Shown: piece after piece, positions 1 to 6,339 of the stretch
How the letters are laid out: every line of letters begins with the position of its first letter
Numbering within the stretch: the stretch's first letter is position 1
Source of the DNA: Candidatus Kapaibacterium sp.
Lineage (GTDB): Bacteria > Bacteroidota > Ignavibacteria > Palsa-1295
DNA length: 14,628 nucleotides
Direction: 5' to 3'
Assembly: GCA_025450975.1 (NCBI GenBank)
Contig: JANWLI010000083.1
Span: forward strand, 1-14,628
Notes under the pieces: generated by a model
Seen by the model: the letters and a program-made list of their open reading frames with translations, nothing else
Told to the model about the DNA's origin: nothing
Database searches by the model: none
Position numbers and translations under genes: made by a program

Positions 1-599
1 ACCGGCTCGCCATGCTCGTCAACCTGCTTCGTCACGATCTCACCAGCTCCTTTTCCCATACTGCCGTGGCAATCGCCGCATTTCACATCGACATAGACCT
101 TTCTTCCTCGAATAAGTGATCGTTCTGTGACTTCGGGAGCAGCCGATGCTGCTAATACATCAAGTGGGTACTCGTCCGGGTCGGCAAACCGGGGCGAAAG
201 GGTTTGAATATACTCTACGACAGCGAGACGATCTTCCGGACGCAATCCACGAAAATGTGGCATTGCGGTGTTGTTAATTCCTTCGCTCAGTGTCTTGAAG
301 AGATCGGCCTTCGTGGGCAGTTGCCCGCTCATCGTCGAGCGATTTTCGTACACACCGCGCACAAGATTACGAGGTTGGATAGCAAGATTTGCAGCGATCG
401 AACCATCTCCCTTTCCAAGCTTGCCATGACAGGGAGCACAGGTCGAGTGGAACAGTGACTTACCGCGTGCCAGGACCTCAGGCGATGGACGATCAGTCTC
501 ATCCCACCCATACCAGAAACCGACGATCGATAGCAGAGCCAACGTCCAAAACAAAGCCGAGACGTGGCGGAGCATGAAGGTAAGGTGCGTTGGTCTCAT
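1..599 (-). CDS. membrane-anchored c-type cytochrome with at least two hemes (partial, runs off left edge)
   Basis: Open from the left edge to an ATG at 599, one base after the porin stop; 199 codons are visible and no stop is reached. An in-frame ATG at 575 is an alternative start; neither has a ribosome binding site. Residues 14-31 form a hydrophobic segment with no signal-peptidase site, so probably an N-terminal membrane anchor with the rest in the periplasm. The first cytochrome c domain has C54-A-P-C57-H58 and a likely axial Met at 113 in MPHF. A second starts at C174-G-D-C177-H178 followed by GSMGKG and is cut by the window edge. Tight spacing puts it in the same transcript as the porin and the cupredoxin-like gene, so it probably exchanges electrons with them or with a membrane complex encoded further left. 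The exact partner cannot be named. Confident on cytochrome c; open on its pathway. Confidence 0.9.
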   Translation of the reverse strand, partial: MRPTHLTFMLRHVSALFWTLALLSIVGFWYGWDETDRPSPEVLARGKSLFHSTCAPCHGKLGKGDGSIAANLAIQPRNLVRGVYENRSTMSGQLPTKADLFKTLSEGINNTAMPHFRGLRPEDRLAVVEYIQTLSPRFADPDEYPLDVLAASAAPEVTERSLIRGRKVYVDVKCGDCHGSMGKGAGEIVTKQVDEHGEP

Positions 600-600
600 C

Positions 601-1917
601 TTAGTATGCCAGAAGAATGCCGAAATTGATGGAAGTAGTCGTGACATCATAGCGCGTCCCGATGCCGGTCGTTTCGGACGAGCTGTGCGATCCAGACAAT
701 GGTGTTGCCGGAGCGATTGAATGCGAATGACCTCCCGACGGCACAGCCATTCCGGATTCGACATCCTGCCGCGTGAAGCCGGCGGTCAGGATCACATTCG
801 AGAGCAGATGGTACCGAAGGCCGACGTCGATCTGCGTCATCGATCGTTCGGTCCCATTGTCTGCATCGAGAATATCATAGCGTGCGAACGCATACATCTT
901 TTCAGGAAACAGGATCGCGTGAAGGCCGACGATACTTCCTGTCACCGTTCGCTTGTTGCCCCAATAGTTAGCATTATCGTCTTCGCCGAGCACATACTGC
1001 CCATAGAGTGAGAGGCGATTGATCAACGGATCGAACAGCTTGAGTGCAAACCCGGTACGATAATGATTGTTGATCCGTGGGTACCGCAAATACCCATCGA
1101 CGACGATCTGCTGCTTTCCCCAAAAATAGAATGCACCGGCTTCCATCCGGAACGAACCGAGTTCAAGCGCCTGATTGAGCGATCCGAACACTGCACGGGC
1201 ACTGCGCATATCGACTTCGTTTTTCGTACCGTGCGTGTAGCCTAACTCCCAGAAAAGGCCTTCGGCCACATCGGTAAACATTCCGTAGGCAGCAGCACCA
1301 AGCGTTGCATGGGCAAAATGCAGATCATTCTTCGTTATGACGGTATCGGAAAACGGATGATCTCCATAGATCAACGGGTCCGTATTCGCAAGATAGGACG
1401 TATGTGTCAGCGACGGTACGAAGTGCATCTTCCCTGCACGCAGATTGAGTACTCCGGATCCGTCGCCGAACACATCCGTATAGAGCGCGTAAAGCATCCC
1501 AAGGGCGATCTCCGTCTGGTCTTCCGTTGCTTGAACTCCGACTTCCGTGAAGTAGGAAAAATGGCTGCCGAATGTTGCAGAACTTATTAGATCTAATCCA
1601 ATGCCTTGTACTGTCGTCTCCTTCGTCACACGCGAGTAGAGGTTATCCGTTGCCTGCACATGGGCAACGACCGGATGTGCAATAAAGGCGATCGGCAAGA
1701 TCGACTCATTATCTTTTAGCGAGTGGTTGTCAGCCCGTACACCGGGCATCTCGAACCCGTTCGAGCGAAAGCGTTCGCCAAAGTCATTCAGAAGCGGCGG
1801 ACTTACGTGACAGGTAAAGCATGTCGTATTATACTTGCGTGCAAATAGAGGAAGTGCTTCTGCGGGTATGGTAGTGCTTACGATAGAGCAGAGTATCAGC
1901 AGGGAGAGGTATTTCAT
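601..1917 (-). CDS. predicted outer-membrane beta-barrel (porin-like) with N-terminal CxxCH heme motif
   Basis: 438 residues from the ATG at 1917. A TTG at 1935 would add six residues but overlap the upstream gene. A signal peptide (about 1-22, ending near AEA) is followed by a short segment with one heme c motif, C33-F-T-C36-H37, in the context PLFARKY...LNDFGERFRSNGF. That context is typical of porin-like proteins with an N-terminal heme found near cytochromes in many environmental bacteria. The rest alternates polar and aromatic/hydrophobic residues with many Tyr and Phe, as expected for a barrel, and ends in LLAY. Residues about 397-412 are rich in His and Ser and lie between late strands, so perhaps a surface or periplasmic metal-binding loop. 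It starts 4 nt after the cupredoxin-like gene and ends 1 nt before the cytochrome. Role inferred: holding a heme at the outer membrane, or a pore for a small substrate. A non-heme CxxCH is possible but less likely here. Confidence 0.78.
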   Translation of the reverse strand: MKYLSLLILCSIVSTTIPAEALPLFARKYNTTCFTCHVSPPLLNDFGERFRSNGFEMPGVRADNHSLKDNESILPIAFIAHPVVAHVQATDNLYSRVTKETTVQGIGLDLISSATFGSHFSYFTEVGVQATEDQTEIALGMLYALYTDVFGDGSGVLNLRAGKMHFVPSLTHTSYLANTDPLIYGDHPFSDTVITKNDLHFAHATLGAAAYGMFTDVAEGLFWELGYTHGTKNEVDMRSARAVFGSLNQALELGSFRMEAGAFYFWGKQQIVVDGYLRYPRINNHYRTGFALKLFDPLINRLSLYGQYVLGEDDNANYWGNKRTVTGSIVGLHAILFPEKMYAFARYDILDADNGTERSMTQIDVGLRYHLLSNVILTAGFTRQDVESGMAVPSGGHSHSIAPATPLSGSHSSSETTGIGTRYDVTTTSINFGILLAY

Positions 1918-1921
1918 ACGA

Positions 1922-2680
1922 TCACCGAAGCTCAAAATTAATCGTTGTCGTTTTTCCGGCTGTGACCGTTACTTCGCGCGTCTGGGCAACCGGATCGCTA
2001 AACTTTGGCCGGTCGGCGGCATCTTTGGTCTTGATCGTCCAGCCTTCGTGCCACAGCGCAAGTGTGTACGTCCCTGCCGGAATGTTCTCCAGTACGAAAT
2101 CACCTGCCTCGTTCGTGATGGCGGCAAACGGACTTGGCGTTACCCAGACCCAGCACGACATCCATACATGCCCCGCATCGCATTCGATCTCGATCATACC
2201 TGCTTTGCGGAGCTGCTGCTGTGTTCGTTGGCCGGCGATCGGCTGGGCAATGTTGAAGGCCGTCGATCGCTCCATGCCGGAGTAGAGATACCCGTGACTG
2301 GTGTGCAGGAGCGGATCGCTATTGACCATTTCCAATGTAGAGCCTTTCGCTGCAATGGTCATATGCGGAGTATAACGACAATTCTTTTGATCGATCACAG
2401 CCGGCTTCATACCGTTTGTGCTGCCGGCGGGAGGGTTTTTCAGATAGATGAGCGTATACTGCACCCCCTTATTCTTACCGACGACCAGGCGGTCGAGGTC
2501 AACCTGCTTGTCGCACGATTCGGTGCTAACGTTATGCTTGAATATCGTTTCTTTTGGCGGAGTACCTGTAAAGGTAACTCTTCCGTTAATACTGCCGGTT
2601 TGACTCCAGCCCTTCGATGATACGATCACGGCACAGAGCAACACAACTGCCTTCAGGAATTGAGTTCGATCGCGTTTCAT
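1922..2680 (-). CDS. periplasmic cupredoxin-like / carboxypeptidase-regulatory-like domain protein
   Basis: 252 residues with a Sec signal peptide (about 1-26, VSSKGWSQ). The middle part has the pattern of the cupredoxin-like proteins often annotated as methylamine-utilization or carboxypeptidase-regulatory-like: C101-RYTPH106, NSDPLLHTSH (H126, H129) and EC167-DAG-H171-VW-M174. His, Cys, His and Met in that order are the usual type 1 copper ligands, although the C-x3-H-x2-M spacing is not the plastocyanin one. Residues about 185-252 form a beta-sandwich of the carboxypeptidase regulatory type (NEAGDFVLENIPAGTYTLALWH). It is first in a three-gene operon with a heme porin and a c-type cytochrome, which supports a periplasmic electron-carrier or copper-binding role. 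A sigma-54-like promoter lies 46 nt upstream. Copper binding is inferred from residues only. Confidence 0.8.
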   Translation of the reverse strand: MKRDRTQFLKAVVLLCAVIVSSKGWSQTGSINGRVTFTGTPPKETIFKHNVSTESCDKQVDLDRLVVGKNKGVQYTLIYLKNPPAGSTNGMKPAVIDQKNCRYTPHMTIAAKGSTLEMVNSDPLLHTSHGYLYSGMERSTAFNIAQPIAGQRTQQQLRKAGMIEIECDAGHVWMSCWVWVTPSPFAAITNEAGDFVLENIPAGTYTLALWHEGWTIKTKDAADRPKFSDPVAQTREVTVTAGKTTTINFELR

Positions 2681-2700
2681 AAGGGTATCAGTGCTTTCAA

Positions 2701-2710
2701 GACGTACGTC
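2701..2710. promoter_or_regulatory. 10-bp perfect palindrome GACGTACGTC in the operon leader
   Basis: A perfect palindrome lies between the predicted sigma-54 start site and the ATG at 2680. It could be an operator for a dimeric repressor or chance. No protein is identified for it. Confidence 0.3.
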
Positions 2711-2725
2711 TCCCTTATGCCGTTG

Positions 2726-2741
2726 TGCAACCTATATGCCA
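2726..2741 (-). promoter_or_regulatory. candidate sigma-54 (-24/-12) promoter for the cupredoxin-porin-cytochrome operon
   Basis: Read on the minus strand this is TGGCATATAGGTTGCA. The RpoN consensus is TGGCAC-N5-TTGCW; both invariant GG and GC dinucleotides are present and are spaced 12 nt apart as required. Transcription would start near 2714, giving a leader of about 35 nt before the ATG at 2680. A weaker sigma-70-like alternative (TTGAGT, 16 nt, TATCTT) lies just upstream. This is a motif match only. Confidence 0.5.
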
Positions 2742-2855
2742 AGATAGAATGAGGCTATTATGACTCAATAAGAAGGTTTTATGCGCATGCTCGGGTTAAA
2801 TTATTAAACAAAGGCAAACTATCTTACGAATTGACGAAAGATATTAAAGGAGTGA

Positions 2856-2990
2856 CCTCGTTCCCACGCTCCGCGTGGGAATGCATACACGGACGCTCTA
2901 AAGTCCCGGATGTAGCACGATGCTAAAAGCCAGTACAGATGCGCTGAGGTAGATCCCCAAGTCACCGCAGCAGAGCGTGGGAACGAGAGG
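2856..2990. repeat. short non-coding repeat element with terminal inverted repeats
   Basis: The element starts and ends with perfect 15-bp inverted repeats, CTCGTTCCCACGCTC at 2857-2871 and its complement at 2973-2987. The left end also folds alone: 9-bp arms TTCCCACGC (2861-2869) and GCGTGGGAA (2873-2881) around a 3-nt loop. A third hairpin is TAGCA-CGA-TGCTA at 2913-2925. No ORF is inside. The left-end sequence (GTTCCCACGCTCCGCGTGGG, then ATGCAT) is, from memory, a repeat scattered through intergenic regions of many unrelated environmental bacteria; here the usual second palindrome (GGACGC...) looks degraded. No clear target-site duplication flanks it. It lies against the terminator of the protease gene, a common site for such elements. 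Confidence 0.7.
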
Positions 2991-2992
2991 CC

Positions 2993-3021
2993 AAAAAAAA
3001 GGCGAGATTTCTCTCGCCTTT
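2993..3021 (-). terminator. rho-independent terminator of the ctp protease gene
   Basis: Read on the minus strand, stem AAAGGCGAGA / TCTCGCCTTT (3012-3021 with 2998-3007) closes a 4-nt loop and runs into a T-tract (A-run 2993-3000 on the plus strand). It lies about 36 nt after the stop codon of the protease. Confidence 0.88.
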
Positions 3022-3056
3022 ACTAATCCCTTTAATCCCACAAATCCCAGTTCTAC

Positions 3057-4682
3057 CTATCTGAATGCAAGCGCCATCTTCGTTGCTTCACCGAACAGGC
3101 TGAAGGCTTTCTGGAATTGCTTATCGTACTCAAGCAGTATCCGCGCACGGACATTATTATTGAAGACCTGTCGTGCGATCTCACCACGCATCCAGATATT
3201 TACGTACGCTCTGTCGGCTTCGAACTCCGTCATATTAACGTCGATCTTCTTCTCCTTGGCGCGCTCTAAGATCCACGGAATGGCATTCTCCGGCACCGTA
3301 AAGTCCTTACGGTATGACTCGGCCGTATAGTTCTTCTTGATCGTCGGTGCATTCGTCCCTACCCAATCCTTGATGTAGTCGAATGGCAGACCCGATGCGA
3401 AGATCTTGCGCGTCGTCATCGTGAAGGTGTCGGACTTCACGAAAAAGTCCGGCGTAATGCCGCCACCGCCATAGATCGTACGGCCGGTTGCAGTCGTATA
3501 CTTCGGACGTGTCGTGTCCTTCGTTGCATCCTTGGCGTGATCGAAATTATCTTCTTCGAGTTCGGAGATCTCGTCAACTTCGCCCTTCTTATACTTACCG
3601 CCTTCATACGGCTTCTGGATCGAACGGCCGATCGGCGTGAAGTACCGGGAAATCGTTAAACGGACCGCACTGCCATCGCCGAGCGGGAATTGGCGCTGCA
3701 CGAGGCCTTTACCAAAACTTGTCTGACCGACAACGAGTGCACGATCGAGATCCTGCAACGCGCCGCTGACGATCTCCGAAGCGCTTGCACTTCCCTGATC
3801 GATGAGCACAACAAGCGGCGTACGCTCGTACTTATCGCCGGGATGCGAGACATCGACATCGTCGAACATCGAGATGCGGCCCTTCGTCGAAACGATCGTC
3901 TTCGTACCACCGAGAAACTCATCGGCGATCTCCACTGCCTGCTCAAGTAATCCGCCCGGATTGCTGCGCAGATCGAGCACAAGCTGCTTCATGCCTTTTG
4001 CATCGAGTTCGCTCAGCGCTTTGAGCATTTCGTCGTGCGTCGTCTCGGCAAAACGGCCGATCGAGATGTAGCCCGTCTGGTCGTCAAGCATAAAGCTTGC
4101 GTTGACACTGTAGATCGGAATGATGTCGCGCGTGATCGTAAAGTCAACCGGATGCGGCATACCGGAACGGACGATCGATACCGTTACTTTCGTCCCCTTC
4201 GGGCCGCGGAGGTGGTTACGTACCGAGTCCTCATTAAATCCCTGGTTGCGTTTGCCGTCAATGGCAATGATCTTGTCGCCGGCGAAGATGCCGACCATTT
4301 CGCTCGGTCCGCCGGGAATGACGGCATCGACAAGCACCGTGTCGTTCTTACCCAGAACGAACTGCACGCCGATTCCTTCGAACTTACCCTGGAATTGCTC
4401 TGCCGACTCCTTCACGTTACGGGGCGGCATATAGACCGAATGGGGATCGAGCTTGCCCAGCAAGCCGATAATGGCGGCGTCGTTAAGCTCGGAAAGTACC
4501 GGTTTTTCGATGTAATATTTCTGGACCAACCCCAATACGTCGGAATATTTGGTAAGCTGTTCGCCGATATTATTATCCTGCGAAAAGGCGCGTTCGATGC
4601 GGGACCCAAGAAATGCGCTTGTGATGATGAGCACAAGACCGAAAAATGCCAGACGCCGTTTGTTAAAGAGCGCGATTTTCAT
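3057..4682 (-). CDS. C-terminal processing peptidase (S41 family, PDZ-containing)
   Basis: 541 residues starting at the ATG at 4682; a signal anchor or signal peptide (about 10-34) sends it to the periplasm. Domains in order: N-terminal helical region (about 40-95), PDZ domain (about 100-180, with FEGIGVQF and GGPSEMVGIFAGDKIIAIDG), and S41 protease core (about 185-415). The Ser/Lys dyad is S300 in GSASASEI and K325 in QTSFGKG; the 25-residue spacing equals that in known CtpA enzymes. TIYGGGGITPD (402-412) closes the core and about 125 helical residues follow, usual for Bacteroidota Ctp proteins. The family trims or degrades periplasmic proteins from their C-termini. Monocistronic: its own terminator follows, and 103 nt separate it from the ankyrin gene upstream. 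No clear promoter: a TTGACT at the right distance has no good -10. Confidence 0.95.
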   Translation of the reverse strand: MKIALFNKRRLAFFGLVLIITSAFLGSRIERAFSQDNNIGEQLTKYSDVLGLVQKYYIEKPVLSELNDAAIIGLLGKLDPHSVYMPPRNVKESAEQFQGKFEGIGVQFVLGKNDTVLVDAVIPGGPSEMVGIFAGDKIIAIDGKRNQGFNEDSVRNHLRGPKGTKVTVSIVRSGMPHPVDFTITRDIIPIYSVNASFMLDDQTGYISIGRFAETTHDEMLKALSELDAKGMKQLVLDLRSNPGGLLEQAVEIADEFLGGTKTIVSTKGRISMFDDVDVSHPGDKYERTPLVVLIDQGSASASEIVSGALQDLDRALVVGQTSFGKGLVQRQFPLGDGSAVRLTISRYFTPIGRSIQKPYEGGKYKKGEVDEISELEEDNFDHAKDATKDTTRPKYTTATGRTIYGGGGITPDFFVKSDTFTMTTRKIFASGLPFDYIKDWVGTNAPTIKKNYTAESYRKDFTVPENAIPWILERAKEKKIDVNMTEFEADRAYVNIWMRGEIARQVFNNNVRARILLEYDKQFQKAFSLFGEATKMALAFR

Positions 4683-4785
4683 TCGTAAGTTCTCTTATGT
4701 TAGGTAGTTAGTCAACATTCCGTGCTTGTGGGGAGTTCGGAATACATCCTGTACATATACTAAAAATTTAGGCCAAAGTTTCTTG

Positions 4786-5265
4786 TTAGGCCGCACGTAG
4801 GGACTTTTTCTCCTTCAGCTTAGCTTCCACAAACGCCAGCATTTCTCCGTTTTTGCTCTCCTTAGCGGCCGTCCAGACGGTGTTCCCCTCTCCGTCGCTA
4901 TCATGGATATTCGCCCCATGCTCAAGCAGGAGTTTGAGGATGTCGATCCGCCCGCTATGCGCAGCATACATGATCGCCGAAGTCTTGAATCCGTCCTTCC
5001 AATGAACGTCGGCCTTATGGTCGAGCAGCATTGTTACTACGTCAACGTTCTGCGTATTGACAGCCGTGATCAGGACGTTCGACTTCATCCAGCCCGATTC
5101 CTTGACAAAGTTCGGATTGGCACCCTCCTTCAATAACTTTGCTGCAGCCTCCGTATTATTTTTGGTGACCGCGACGTAGAGTTGCTCACCTTTATCCTGC
5201 GCAAGGGTCGCAGTAATCGTCAAGAGCATACAAATTAAGACCGTAAGTACTTTGGTCATACGCAT
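4786..5265 (-). CDS. secreted ankyrin-repeat protein
   Basis: 159 residues from the ATG at 5265. The next ATG, at 5259 (two codons on), is equally possible; the longer open frame back to 5343 has no reason to be used and would cross the promoter. Signal peptide 1-23 (VLTVLICMLLTITATLAQ). Then about four ankyrin repeats: EQLYVAVTKNNTEAAAKLLKEGANPN, the degenerate VLITAVNTQNVDVVTMLLDHKADV, SAIMYAAHSGRIDILKLLLEHGANI, and TVWTAAKESKNGEMLAFVEAKL, ending in a short basic tail. Ankyrin repeats bind proteins; the partner is unknown. A periplasmic or exported place is inferred from the signal peptide. Transcribed from a sigma-70-like promoter ending about 10 nt before the ATG, so the leader would be extremely short. 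The protease gene 103 nt downstream could be partly co-transcribed, since no terminator is seen between them. Confidence 0.88.
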   Translation of the reverse strand: MRMTKVLTVLICMLLTITATLAQDKGEQLYVAVTKNNTEAAAKLLKEGANPNFVKESGWMKSNVLITAVNTQNVDVVTMLLDHKADVHWKDGFKTSAIMYAAHSGRIDILKLLLEHGANIHDSDGEGNTVWTAAKESKNGEMLAFVEAKLKEKKSLRAA

Positions 5266-5280
5266 TTTAGTTAGTATTAT
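5252..5280 (+). promoter_or_regulatory. sigma-70-like promoter of the T9SS cargo gene, overlapping the divergent one
   Basis: On the plus strand: TTGGTC (5252-5257), 17-nt spacer, TATTAT (5275-5280). The -10 box shares five bases with the -10 box of the divergent ankyrin promoter, and the -35 lies inside the ankyrin coding start. The leader would be about 70 nt. Confidence 0.4.
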
Positions 5281-5303
5281 ATATGTACATGATTTCGAAA
5301 CAA
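5276..5303 (-). promoter_or_regulatory. sigma-70-like promoter of the ankyrin gene
   Basis: On the minus strand: TTGTTT (5298-5303), 16-nt spacer, TATAAT (5276-5281). The start site would be about 5269, only about 4 nt before the ATG at 5265 and 10 nt before the one at 5259. Confidence 0.5.
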
Positions 5304-5340
5304 AGTGTTCGTGAGTGTGTTCTTCCGGAGAGAAACACTT
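5303..5340 (+). promoter_or_regulatory. repeated GTGTTC and inverted AACACTT in the leader of the T9SS cargo gene
   Basis: AAGTGTT (5303-5309) can pair with AACACTT (5334-5340) across a 24-nt loop. A second GTGTTC (5317-5322), 12 nt after the first, can pair with the same 3' arm (AACAC 5334-5338). This could be two mutually exclusive RNA hairpins, or direct and inverted protein sites. Weak evidence. Confidence 0.25.
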
Positions 5341-5357
5341 CACTTCCTTTCGTACCT

Positions 5358-6200
5358 ATGACCCGTAACTTACTAATTACCAGCTTGTTATGCTTTGCTA
5401 CACTCTCGAGTGCACAGAAAATACCTAATGGCAGTTTTGAAGAATGGGTGATCCAGGGAAATGATACCCTACCCAAAGGCTGGACGGTCTCTTCATTTGG
5501 TGCGGGAAGGAGCGCTGATGCTTCACATGGCGAAAGTGCACTGAATATTTGGAACTGGTACTGCTATGCAAAGGGCACCGCAACAATCAGCACTTCTTTC
5601 CCTTATGGACCTGGTGTATTCCACGTCAATGGATCATATAAGTATATTCTCGGTCAAAATGGAGGCTCGGGCCAGGGAGCAGATGACTCAGCAGTTGCAA
5701 TAGTGGTGTTCAGAAAGTATAACCAATCAACAAAGACATCTGACACGCTGGGATTTGCTCTTGCTAAACTCGGACCTTCCCATGAGTATAGAAGTTTTGA
5801 TATTGGTGTTCTAATCCCGAGCGAAGCTGATACACTTGAACTTTCTTTCAGTTCAAGCGAGAAAGGGTTCTGTTCGTCTGAAGATTGCCTCTGCTGTTAT
5901 TTTACATTTGATAATTTATCGTGGACGGCATTGATAGGCAGTACTGACGATGTGTTTCAACGCGTTGAGGATCATCCCGCAACACCCAACCCATTCGCTA
6001 CCGAAACGCTGCTTGGCATTGCTCCCGAAGGCGGCTGTCGCCTTGTAGCAAGTAACCTGAAAGGAACAGACGTCTACGAGCAGGAATTTCGTGAAGGAGA
6101 GCGAGTCGTACTCCCCGCCGAGAACCTTCCCAGCGGCACCTACCTTTACCGCATTATCTCGAAAATTGACATTCGCAGCGGAAAAGTGATAAAGCAGTAA
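5358..6200 (+). CDS. small secreted protein with type IX secretion C-terminal domain
   Basis: 280 residues from the ATG at 5358, chosen because a signal peptide (1-19, LLITSLLCFATLSSA) starts right there; the frame stays open to 5283 but that part is unlike a protein start. After the signal comes IPNGSFEEW...GWTVSS, the beginning of the beta-sandwich (carbohydrate-binding-like) domain common in Bacteroidota surface proteins. A Cys cluster, C172-x4-C177-x-C179-C180, precedes the linker. Residues 208-280 (TPNPFATET...LPSGTYLYRI...GKVIKQ) form a type A T9SS sorting domain, so the protein should cross the outer membrane by T9SS and lose this domain. It is the only plus-strand gene and looks more AT-rich than its neighbours, which may mean a different origin or weaker codon selection. 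No enzyme motif was recognised; function unknown. Confidence 0.85.
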   Translation: MTRNLLITSLLCFATLSSAQKIPNGSFEEWVIQGNDTLPKGWTVSSFGAGRSADASHGESALNIWNWYCYAKGTATISTSFPYGPGVFHVNGSYKYILGQNGGSGQGADDSAVAIVVFRKYNQSTKTSDTLGFALAKLGPSHEYRSFDIGVLIPSEADTLELSFSSSEKGFCSSEDCLCCYFTFDNLSWTALIGSTDDVFQRVEDHPATPNPFATETLLGIAPEGGCRLVASNLKGTDVYEQEFREGERVVLPAENLPSGTYLYRIISKIDIRSGKVIKQ

Positions 6201-6256
6201 AAGAGATGAGACTTCCTAACGTTTACTGGGTTACGGAATTGGTAATCACCTCACCC

Positions 6257-6286
6257 CCCATCTTTCCCCCGAGGGATGGGTTTTTC
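6257..6286 (+). terminator. rho-independent terminator after the T9SS cargo gene
   Basis: CCCATC (6257-6262) pairs with GATGGG (6275-6280) across a 12-nt loop and is followed by TTTTT (6281-6285). It lies 56 nt after the stop at 6200. Confidence 0.6.
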
Positions 6287-6292
6287 ACAGCA

Positions 6293-6335
6293 GGCGGTGT
6301 GAGATCTGGTAGACGTCACACCGCCATTGTTTTTA
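6293..6335 (+). terminator. second, stronger hairpin with T-rich tail between convergent genes
   Basis: Perfect 10-bp arms GGCGGTGTGA (6293-6302) and TCACACCGCC (6316-6325) close a 13-nt loop, followed by ATTGTTTTT. It reads as a backup terminator for the plus-strand gene. On the minus strand the same hairpin follows the transglycosylase stop (6340) but lacks a T-tract, so there it may only block read-through or protect the 3' end. Confidence 0.7.
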
Positions 6336-6339
6336 ATAC

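Noticed and set aside
1835..2620. 261-codon plus-strand ORF opposite the cupredoxin-like gene
   Set aside because: No recognisable domain, no promoter, and it covers a minus-strand gene with signal peptide and conserved motifs.
2856..2990. CRISPR repeat or tRNA/small RNA gene
   Set aside because: There is only one unit with inverted ends, no spaced direct repeats and no cloverleaf; it fits a dispersed repeat better.
4035..4688. 217-codon plus-strand ORF opposite the S41 protease
   Set aside because: Antisense to the PDZ and N-terminal region of a clear protease gene; no domain of its own.
4760..4771. AT palindrome CTAAAAATTTAG as terminator of the ankyrin gene
   Set aside because: A stem of about five A-T pairs without GC and without a following T-tract is too weak.
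4683..4785. Promoter for the protease gene based on TTGACT
   Set aside because: No acceptable -10 hexamer lies 16-18 nt downstream. The ATTCCG/CGGAAT stem (4717-4743) is too short with a 15-nt loop to call a regulatory element.
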